7,077 nucleotides of DNA from a bacterium UBP18_UBA7526 (GTDB taxonomy: Bacteria > UBP18 > UBA7526), in contig DLMW01000060.1 of assembly GCA_002478245.1 (NCBI GenBank), positions 1-7,077 of the forward strand. Direction: 5' to 3'. The position numbers were made by a program, and so were the translations under genes. Positions 1 through 4,933 of the stretch are shown here, piece by piece. The notes under the pieces are model-generated. The model was not told where the DNA came from, did not search any database, and saw only the letters and a program-made list of their open reading frames with translations. How positions within the stretch are numbered: the first letter of the stretch is position 1; every line of letters begins with the position of its first letter.

Positions 1-56
1 CTCTCCTCCCCTTTTCTTTCCTAATTCTTAAGAATTTAATAATAAAAATTGTATCT
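1..56 (-). promoter_or_regulatory. AT-rich gap downstream of tgt, with palindrome and putative RBS of the next gene
   Basis: Read on the minus strand, this short gap starts with an AT-rich run, contains the perfect 14-bp palindrome AATTCTTAAGAATT at 23-36, and ends at the window edge in a purine stretch (AAAGGGGAGGAGAG, about 1-14). That stretch looks like a strong Shine-Dalgarno for a same-strand gene starting just outside. In many bacteria yajC follows tgt, so yajC is a reasonable guess, but no coding sequence of it is visible. No GC-rich terminator is present, so the operon may continue leftwards. Confidence 0.45.
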
Positions 57-1145
57 TCAGTCTGTTAGACCTTCCCGTGGCCGGCCTTCCTCTATTATTG
101 CGCTCCTTATCTTCTCCATAAGATGGGTATAGAAGTATAGGTTATGTAAGGTAGCCAGCCGGCAGGCTAGGATCTCCTTGGCCAAGAAGAGATGGCGCAG
201 ATAGGCTCGGGAATAGTGGCCACAGGTAGAGCATCTGCATTCGGAATCGATTGGTGAATCATCCTCTCTAAATTTACTATTCTTAATGGCTATCTTTCCA
301 GAACTAGTGAATAGCGTCCCGTTCCGGCCATTCCTGGTGGGCAATACACAATCGAAGAGGTCTACCCCTAACTTAACGGCTTCTAGGATATCTTCTGGTG
401 TGCCCACCCCCATGAGATATCGCGGTGCTTCTTCAGGAAGGAAGGATAGGGTATGCTCGAGTATCCTCTGGGTCACCTTCTTCTCTTCCCCAAGGCTTAA
501 ACCCCCAATGGCGTAGCCAGCGAAGCCTATCCCTACCAGACTCTTTGCACTCTCCTCCCTCAGATCGGGATACATCCCACCCTGAACAATGGCGAAGAGG
601 GCCTGCTTTTTATCCTTCTTTATTTCCTTACACCTCTTTGCCCAATTGGTGGAGAGCCTCATGGAGTTCTGGGCATATTCCCAGGTAGTGGGATAAGGGG
701 GGCACTCATCCAGAACCAGGGCGATGTCTGAACCAAGGGCCTCCTGAATCTCCATGGCCTCCTCCGGCCCGAGGAAGAGCTCCCGGCCATCGAGATGGGA
801 CTTGAACCTCACCCCTTTATCAGTCACCTCTCTCAGATCGCTTAGACTATATACCTGGAAGCCACCACTATCCGTGAGGATGGGCCGCTCCCAGTGCATG
901 AACCTATGCAGTCCACCCAGTTTCTCTATTGTCCTATGCCCGGGTCTCAAGAAGAGATGATAGGTATTACAGCATATTATCTGAACCCCTATCCCACAGA
1001 GTTCTTCTGATGTCAGGGACTTGATGGTCCCTTGAGTGGCAACGGGCAGAAAGGCCGGGGTCTCGACTATCCCATGAGGCATAGTCATCCTCCCTACCCT
1101 AGCCTTACTATCTCTGTCCCTATAGATTATCTCAAACTTCATCAT
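57..1145 (-). CDS. tgt: queuine/preQ1 tRNA-guanine transglycosylase
   Basis: Bacterial Tgt exchanges guanine-34 of GUN-anticodon tRNAs (Tyr, His, Asn, Asp) for preQ1, in the cytoplasm. The 362-residue product has the usual family length. DSGGFQV is at 92-98, with D92 matching the conserved active-site Asp. FDCVLPTRNGR (264-274) carries the expected nucleophile D265. The C-terminal zinc site is C303, C305, C308 and H334. VQGG (187-190) and the GGLSLGE loop (214-220) are also typical. The start overlaps the queA stop (ATGATG over TGA) with no strong Shine-Dalgarno, so translation is probably coupled; either of the two adjacent ATGs could be used. It is the last que gene of the operon. All key residues are present and I see no damage. 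Identity is as good as certain from motifs. Confidence 0.97.
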   Translation of the reverse strand: MMKFEIIYRDRDSKARVGRMTMPHGIVETPAFLPVATQGTIKSLTSEELCGIGVQIICCNTYHLFLRPGHRTIEKLGGLHRFMHWERPILTDSGGFQVYSLSDLREVTDKGVRFKSHLDGRELFLGPEEAMEIQEALGSDIALVLDECPPYPTTWEYAQNSMRLSTNWAKRCKEIKKDKKQALFAIVQGGMYPDLREESAKSLVGIGFAGYAIGGLSLGEEKKVTQRILEHTLSFLPEEAPRYLMGVGTPEDILEAVKLGVDLFDCVLPTRNGRNGTLFTSSGKIAIKNSKFREDDSPIDSECRCSTCGHYSRAYLRHLFLAKEILACRLATLHNLYFYTHLMEKIRSAIIEEGRPREGLTD

Positions 1146-2170
1146 AAGATGAGCATGGCATCCCCGTAGCTATAGAAGCGATAATTCTTCTCTATCGCTT
1201 CCTGGTAGGCCCGGAGGATGAGTTCCCAGCGGGCAAAAGCAGATACCAGCATCAGAGGCGTGGACCCCGGCAGATGGAAGTTGGTTAAAAGGAGATCAAC
1301 AACCTTAAATCTATAACCAGGATAGATGAAGAGATCCGTCTCTCCCCTACCCGCTCTCACTTCCCCATTCTTCTCAGCAACCGTCTCCAAGGCCCTCGCA
1401 GTCGAGGTTCCGATAGAGATAATCCTTCCTCCCCTCTCCCGAACACGATTGATGGTAGAGGCAGAAGTTTCACTTACTACATAGAACTCGGGATCCATTC
1501 TATGCCCCTCAACCTCCTCACTGCGTATGGGCTGGAAGGTTCCCCATCCCGTATGAAGGGTAATGGGGACAATGGCCACCCCCTTCTCCTCTATCCTATC
1601 AAGAAGTTCTTCTGTAAAATGTAAGCCAGCGGTCGGTGCCGCAACAGAACCTTCCTCTCGGGCATAGACCGTCTGATATCTCTTTCTATCCCTAGGATTA
1701 GATTCCCTTCTTATATAGGGAGGAAGGGGTGTTAGGCCATACCTTTCTAGCTTCTCTCTAAGGTTACCCCCATAAGAAAATTCAATTACTCCCCTACCAC
1801 CCTCTCTCTTCTCAACAATCTTACCCGAAAACTCCCCCTTTCCCAAGAGAATCTCGGCCCCCACCTCAAGCCTGGCTAGAGGCTTGAGGAGCACTTCCCA
1901 TCCTTCCTTCTCCTCTCTTAGGAGTAGAATCTCCACCCTTCCTCCAGTAACAGCCTTCCTCCCCAAAAGCCGGGCCGGGATTACCCGGGTATCGTTTAGA
2001 ACCAGGGCATCGCCAGCCTTAAGGTAACTTACGATATGAGAGAATGTGGTATGCTCTAAAGCCCCGGTATTTCTCTCAAGGACTATAAGGCGGGATGAGT
2101 CCCGGATAGGGGCCGGGTATTGGGCAATCAACTCCTCTGGTAGGTGATAGTCGAAATCTGCCACCTTCAT
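1142..2170 (-). CDS. queA: S-adenosylmethionine:tRNA ribosyltransferase-isomerase
   Basis: QueA transfers and isomerises the ribosyl part of SAM onto preQ1-34 in tRNA, giving epoxyqueuosine. The 342-residue protein is close to the usual 340-360. Family signatures run along its length: an N-terminal DFDYHLPEELIAQ segment (5-17), RDSSRLIVL (23-31), LNDTRVIPARL (59-69), PLPPYIRR (148-155), GSVAAPTAGLHF (174-185), GTSTARALE (254-262) and TNFHLPGSTPLMLVSAFA (296-313). Its ATG overlaps the queH stop in an ATGA, with a GAGAGG-type Shine-Dalgarno about 8 nt upstream inside queH. Its own stop overlaps the tgt start. The direct neighbours are the enzymes acting just before (Tgt) and just after (QueH) in the pathway. 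Nothing looks truncated or altered. Confidence 0.97.
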   Translation of the reverse strand: MKVADFDYHLPEELIAQYPAPIRDSSRLIVLERNTGALEHTTFSHIVSYLKAGDALVLNDTRVIPARLLGRKAVTGGRVEILLLREEKEGWEVLLKPLARLEVGAEILLGKGEFSGKIVEKREGGRGVIEFSYGGNLREKLERYGLTPLPPYIRRESNPRDRKRYQTVYAREEGSVAAPTAGLHFTEELLDRIEEKGVAIVPITLHTGWGTFQPIRSEEVEGHRMDPEFYVVSETSASTINRVRERGGRIISIGTSTARALETVAEKNGEVRAGRGETDLFIYPGYRFKVVDLLLTNFHLPGSTPLMLVSAFARWELILRAYQEAIEKNYRFYSYGDAMLIL

Positions 2171-2685
2171 CTCCAGAACCTCTCCTTCTCGCTATAGAGG
2201 CATCCGCAGTACTGTTGTCGGTATAGCCCCATCTCCCTGATCCCTTCCTTCCATCCCTTGCGAAAGTCCTGATAGTAGAACCTCACCCCATGCTTTTTGG
2301 CCACCTCACTTCCTACCTCCTTAATGAGTCCATGCTTCTGGGTCTTGCTGTAGAGTAAGGTAGTGGTGAAGTAGTCAAATCTACCCTTTTTAGCCACCTG
2401 GGCCGCTATCTCTAGACGAGAGTAATAGCAGTAGCGGCACCTCTCACTCTCCCGAAAGACGACCGACCTAAACCAATCCTCTAAGGCATACTCATCCCGA
2501 TAGATCATCCTGAGATTAGATCTTTCAGCAAATTCTCTCACCGCTTCCCGCCTTCTTTGATACTCTTGATAAGGATGGATATTGGGATTGTAGAAGAAAC
2601 CGCAGACTTCAAATCCCTCTTTCTTTAATTCCTCTAAAGGATAAATGGCGCAGTGGGCACAGCAGATGTGGAGAAGGGCCTTCAT
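2167..2685 (-). CDS. queH: epoxyqueuosine reductase QueH
   Basis: QueH (formerly DUF208) catalyses the last step, reducing epoxyqueuosine in tRNA to queuosine. It is the Fe-S, cobalamin-independent replacement for QueG. The 172-residue protein begins with the diagnostic LLHICCAHC block (4-12; C8, C9, C12). CRYC follows at 83-86, FTTTLLYSKTQKH at 106-118, and YCGCLYS at 159-165 (C160, C162). These cysteines are the expected metal-site ligands of the family. The ATG overlaps the queF stop (ATGA) and has AAGGAG eight nt upstream, the spacer being mostly a run of seven A. Position between queF and queA supports the assignment. The usual family length is around 170-200 residues, so it is complete. 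Confidence 0.95.
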   Translation of the reverse strand: MKALLHICCAHCAIYPLEELKKEGFEVCGFFYNPNIHPYQEYQRRREAVREFAERSNLRMIYRDEYALEDWFRSVVFRESERCRYCYYSRLEIAAQVAKKGRFDYFTTTLLYSKTQKHGLIKEVGSEVAKKHGVRFYYQDFRKGWKEGIREMGLYRQQYCGCLYSEKERFWR

Positions 2686-3089
2686 CTTTTTTTCTCCTTC
2701 CTCTTATACTCACAGGTGACGGTGGTTCTGATCCCTCCCCGGATGTTGAACTCACCCATTACCTGGGCCCAGCGCGGACGAGAGGCTTTGATGAAGTCCT
2801 CCAGGATCCTATTGACCACATGTTCGTGAAAGATCCCCAGTTGGCGATAGAAGAGGATGTATCTCTTAAAGGATTTCAGCTCTATGCACCACTTATCCGG
2901 AATGTAGCGGATGTGGATGAGGGCAAAGTCGGGAAGCCCGGTCTTGGGGCAGAGACAGGTGAACTCCGGAACCTCTAAGTGGATGGTATATTCCCGGTCC
3001 GGATACTGATTCTTCCATACCTCAATATCCGGGGTCTTCAGCCCCCGGATGTGCTCCTGTAGCCCCTCATAGGAAGATCTTCGTTTCAT
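2682..3089 (-). CDS. queF: NADPH-dependent 7-cyano-7-deazaguanine (preQ0) reductase, unimodular type
   Basis: QueF reduces the nitrile of preQ0 to the aminomethyl group of preQ1 with two NADPH. The 135-residue protein is the short unimodular form (Bacillus YkvM-like), not the long two-domain E. coli form. The catalytic segment FTCLCPKTGLPD (43-54) supplies the thioimide-forming Cys47 and the acid Asp54. The QueF motif ELKSFKRY is at 70-77, and FHE (87-89) provides the expected substrate-binding Glu89. A second Cys (C45) sits two residues before the catalytic one, where Bacillus QueF has Ser; a disulfide with C47 is sterically unproven. The gene starts one nt after the queE stop, with GGTGAGG just upstream. 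Its C-terminus is very basic (KRKEKKR) and is coded by an A-rich run that overlaps the queH ribosome binding region. Confidence 0.96.
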   Translation of the reverse strand: MKRRSSYEGLQEHIRGLKTPDIEVWKNQYPDREYTIHLEVPEFTCLCPKTGLPDFALIHIRYIPDKWCIELKSFKRYILFYRQLGIFHEHVVNRILEDFIKASRPRWAQVMGEFNIRGGIRTTVTCEYKRKEKKR

Positions 3090-3090
3090 C

Positions 3091-3786
3091 TTACCTCACC
3101 CCCATTATCTTATGTATCTGAGGAATTATCCTCACAGACTCTAGCCTCTTCCCTATCCTTTCCCGAAGCTCTAAGAGAGTCTTTATATCAGGAGGCCCGA
3201 TCCCTTTCATCGCTGTCACTGGCTGGAGGACAAGGGGAAGGCCTCTATCAACCTCCTCAATGATTCGTAGCACTTTCTCCAGGTCCTGCCCATTGGTCTC
3301 TCTGGTTAGCACCGTCTTTACAAAGATCCTTCTCTTTTTTCCCACCTGCAAGAATTCTCTATGCTCTTCCCAGAAAGGGGAAAGTCCAGTGGAGCTGGGA
3401 AGCTTCATATCCATGGCGATGATATCCACAAGATTAATGACCTTCCTTAGTTCCTGGGGTAGGGTCCCGTTAGTCTCCAGATAGATCACGAGATTCAAAT
3501 CTTTTAGTAGGGGGATCAACCCCTTAAGGTAATCGGCACAGAGAAGGGGTTCCCCTCCGGTCAGGGATATGGAATGGACTGGGCCATAGAGGCGAAGTAA
3601 ATCCCCCACCCTTTCCCGGACCTCTGAAGATTCCAGAACCTCGACATTTGGGAAAGGTCCGGTATCGCAATAGAGGCATCTGGGTCTCAGATTGCAGGAG
3701 GCGAATCTAATGAATATCTGCTTGGCGCCGTAGAATATCCCTTCTCCTTGAATGCTCCAGAAGATCTCGGCGATCTCAGCCCTCAT
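3091..3786 (-). CDS. queE: 7-carboxy-7-deazaguanine synthase (radical SAM), variant cluster motif
   Basis: QueE is the radical SAM enzyme that contracts 6-carboxytetrahydropterin to 7-carboxy-7-deazaguanine (CDG). The 231-residue protein has the family N-terminus EIFWSIQGEG (7-16), which binds substrate, then FIRFASCNL (25-33), TGGEP (76-80) for SAM binding, LETNGT (103-108), DMKLPS (126-131) and a C-terminal PQIHKIMG (222-229). The cluster cysteines are C31, C37 and C40, spaced CX5CX2C, not the usual CX3CX2C: two residues (Pro-Arg, by alignment of CNLR..CLYCDT) are inserted in the loop. The reading frame is intact on both sides, so this is not a simple frameshift. The start overlaps queC by 11 nt and has an AAGGGG-like Shine-Dalgarno close by. 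Its neighbours make the substrate (QueD) and use the product (QueC). Confidence 0.94.
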   Translation of the reverse strand: MRAEIAEIFWSIQGEGIFYGAKQIFIRFASCNLRPRCLYCDTGPFPNVEVLESSEVRERVGDLLRLYGPVHSISLTGGEPLLCADYLKGLIPLLKDLNLVIYLETNGTLPQELRKVINLVDIIAMDMKLPSSTGLSPFWEEHREFLQVGKKRRIFVKTVLTRETNGQDLEKVLRIIEEVDRGLPLVLQPVTAMKGIGPPDIKTLLELRERIGKRLESVRIIPQIHKIMGVR

Positions 3787-4468
3787 CTTCCCCCCTTACT
3801 AGTGGATCCTCTATTCCCGCCTCCCGGAACCCTTTGGCCCGCAGGAGACAACTATCACATTTGAGGCAGGGCTCTCTACCCCCCTGGTAACAGGACCAGG
3901 TCAGTTCGTAGGGCACCTTCAACCTTACCCCCAACTTGATAATCTCTGCCTTGCTCTTCCCCACCAGGGGGGCAACGATCTCTATCCCCCTCCCTTCCAC
4001 TCCCCTCTTCGTCCCTACCTCCACCACTCTCTTCCAGGCCTGGAAATACTCTGGCCGGCAGTCAGGGTAGCCGCTAGAATCCATCACATGGGCTCCGATA
4101 AAGATGGAGTCCGCGGCCATCACCTCGGCATAGGATAGGGCAAAACTCAAGAAGATGGTATTTCGGGAAGGGACATAGGTAGGGGGTATTCCGCGAGAGA
4201 TCTCCTCCAGGCTCCGCTTCCTGGGAAGAGCCCTTCTTCTATCTATTAAGGCGCTTCCTCCCCAGGGAAGGCGGAAGCTAACGACCCGATATCTACATCC
4301 TGCCCTTCTTGCGATCCTCTTTGCGGCCTCAATCTCTCTTCTCTGCCTCTGACCATAATCGAAGATGAGGCAGAAGCATTGGAAGCCCCACTCCCGGGCT
4401 TGATAGAGGGCGGTAGTAGAATCGAGACCACCGCTCAAAAGGACCACAGCCTTCCTAATCTTCTTCAT
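3776..4468 (-). CDS. queC: 7-cyano-7-deazaguanine (preQ0) synthase
   Basis: QueC converts CDG to preQ0 using ATP and ammonia. It belongs to the PP-loop (N-type) ATP pyrophosphatase group. The 230-residue protein shows the PP-loop LSGGLDSTT at 11-19, FDYGQRQRRE (36-45), the conserved YVPSRNTIFLS (98-108), SGYPDCRPE (132-140) and the C-terminal zinc site C193, C201, C204, C207 (SCYQGG...PCLKCDSC). The ATG lies 14 nt inside the end of queD and has only a weak purine-rich upstream sequence, so coupling to queD translation is likely. Its last codons overlap queE by 11 nt. Length and all motifs match the family. Confidence 0.97.
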   Translation of the reverse strand: MKKIRKAVVLLSGGLDSTTALYQAREWGFQCFCLIFDYGQRQRREIEAAKRIARRAGCRYRVVSFRLPWGGSALIDRRRALPRKRSLEEISRGIPPTYVPSRNTIFLSFALSYAEVMAADSIFIGAHVMDSSGYPDCRPEYFQAWKRVVEVGTKRGVEGRGIEIVAPLVGKSKAEIIKLGVRLKVPYELTWSCYQGGREPCLKCDSCLLRAKGFREAGIEDPLVRGEDEG

Positions 4469-4814
4469 AACTCGCCCAGGAGGTATCCGTCTCCCAAACG
4501 GTTATCTTGAACGAGGTCCCCAGCCGGGGACGCATCCTCTGATGGAGATACCGGGCAACATTCTCTGAGGTGGGATTGTATCTCTTAAAATAGGGAAGGT
4601 CGTTCAGGCATCTATGGTCCAGTTCATCGAGCACCTCAGCGAGCCCCTTCTTTAGCTTCCAGAAGTCCATGACCATGCCCACCCTATCCAGTCTCTTAGA
4701 GCCCACCGTAACCGCCACCCTCCAGTTATGCCCATGGAGGCTCTCGCACCGGCCGGGATATTTCCTCAGGCTATGAGCGGCGCTAAAGGAAGCCTCTACG
4801 CTTACCCGATACAT
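4455..4814 (-). CDS. queD: 6-carboxy-5,6,7,8-tetrahydropterin synthase
   Basis: QueD turns 7,8-dihydroneopterin triphosphate into 6-carboxytetrahydropterin, the first step dedicated to queuosine. With the start chosen here the protein has 119 residues, normal for the family. Zinc ligands are H14, H27 and H29. The catalytic Cys23 lies in CESLHGH (23-29); DH at 66-67 and WET (107-109, E108) complete the active site, and PTSEN is at 81-85. The frame is open upstream to a GTG at 4848-4850, but the ATG at 4812-4814 is preferred: it has AAGGAGG eight nt upstream, the family N-terminus begins there, and the GTG overlaps the putative -10 box, so it would precede the predicted transcript start. QueD could be confused with pterin synthase PTPS, but CxxxHGH and the operon decide for QueD. 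Confidence 0.96.
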   Translation of the reverse strand: MYRVSVEASFSAAHSLRKYPGRCESLHGHNWRVAVTVGSKRLDRVGMVMDFWKLKKGLAEVLDELDHRCLNDLPYFKRYNPTSENVARYLHQRMRPRLGTSFKITVWETDTSWASYEED

Positions 4815-4829
4815 CCCTTCCTCCTCCTT
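4815..4829 (-). promoter_or_regulatory. strong ribosome binding site of queD
   Basis: On the minus strand AAGGAGGAGGAAGGG lies directly before the ATG at 4812-4814. The AAGGAGG core is eight nt from the start codon, near-ideal spacing. It decides the start in favour of this ATG over the GTG 36 nt upstream, which has only the weaker AGAAAGTG-type sequence before it. Confidence 0.8.
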
Positions 4830-4840
4830 GCCCACCAAAT

Positions 4841-4869
4841 ATTTTACCACACTTTCTAAGGAGAGACAA
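4841..4869 (-). promoter_or_regulatory. putative sigma70-type promoter of the queuosine operon
   Basis: On the minus strand TTGTCT at 4864-4869 (four of six matches to TTGACA) is followed after exactly 17 nt by TAAAAT at 4841-4846 (five of six matches to TATAAT). The three bases before the -10 are TGG, an extended -10 (TGn). The transcript would start near 4833-4836, giving a leader of about 20 nt that is little more than the queD ribosome binding site. The -35 box overlaps the T-rich tail of the hairpin at 4874-4891. The match is by eye and not proven. Confidence 0.6.
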
Positions 4870-4891
4870 ATAACCCGCCTTTAGAGGCGGG
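4868..4891 (-). terminator. putative intrinsic terminator after htpX
   Basis: On the minus strand CCCGCCT-CTAA-AGGCGGG forms a perfect 7-bp, mostly G-C stem with a 4-nt loop (4874-4891), followed by TTATTTG. It lies 42 nt past the htpX stop, before the que promoter. The T-tract is interrupted by A and G, so termination may be partial. This hairpin probably separates the htpX transcript from the que operon. Confidence 0.6.
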
Positions 4892-4895
4892 CATT

Positions 4896-4928
4896 CAAAA
4901 CCCCAAATCTAAAAAGATAGTGGTTTTG
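4896..4928 (-). other. imperfect AT-rich hairpin between the htpX stop and the terminator
   Basis: CAAAACC (minus strand, 4922-4928) can pair with GGTTTTG (4896-4902), and inside it ATCT (4915-4918) with AGAT (4907-4910) around a TTTT loop. The two stems are separated by an unpaired internal loop. It precedes the GC hairpin by four nt, so the two stand in tandem in the htpX 3' region. GACAAA near its start could alternatively pair with TTTGTC beyond the GC hairpin. It may assist termination or protect the 3' end; a regulatory role is speculation. Confidence 0.4.
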
Positions 4929-4933
4929 TCTTT

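Noticed and set aside
37..60. TACAAT-like -10 box after the tgt stop on the minus strand
   Set aside because: No acceptable -35 box is found 16-18 nt upstream; the hexamer alone is common in AT-rich sequence.
286..960. Plus-strand open frames opposite tgt (286-516, 425-688, 754-960)
   Set aside because: They lie fully antisense to tgt, which has all catalytic motifs; their translations show no recognisable domain and are Ser/Pro/Arg-rich, as expected for antisense shadows.
3091..3786. QueE as a pyruvate formate-lyase activase or other small radical SAM enzyme because of its unusual cysteine spacing
   Set aside because: SIQGEG at the N-terminus, ETNGT, the C-terminal PQIHK and its place between queC and queF are specific to QueE.
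4246..4431. Minus-strand 61-codon frame within queC
   Set aside because: It overlaps the PP-loop half of queC in another frame, has low-complexity content and no family resemblance.
4815..4850. GTG start adding 12 residues to QueD
   Set aside because: The GTG coincides with the extended -10 region, and the ATG downstream has a textbook Shine-Dalgarno and the conserved family N-terminus.
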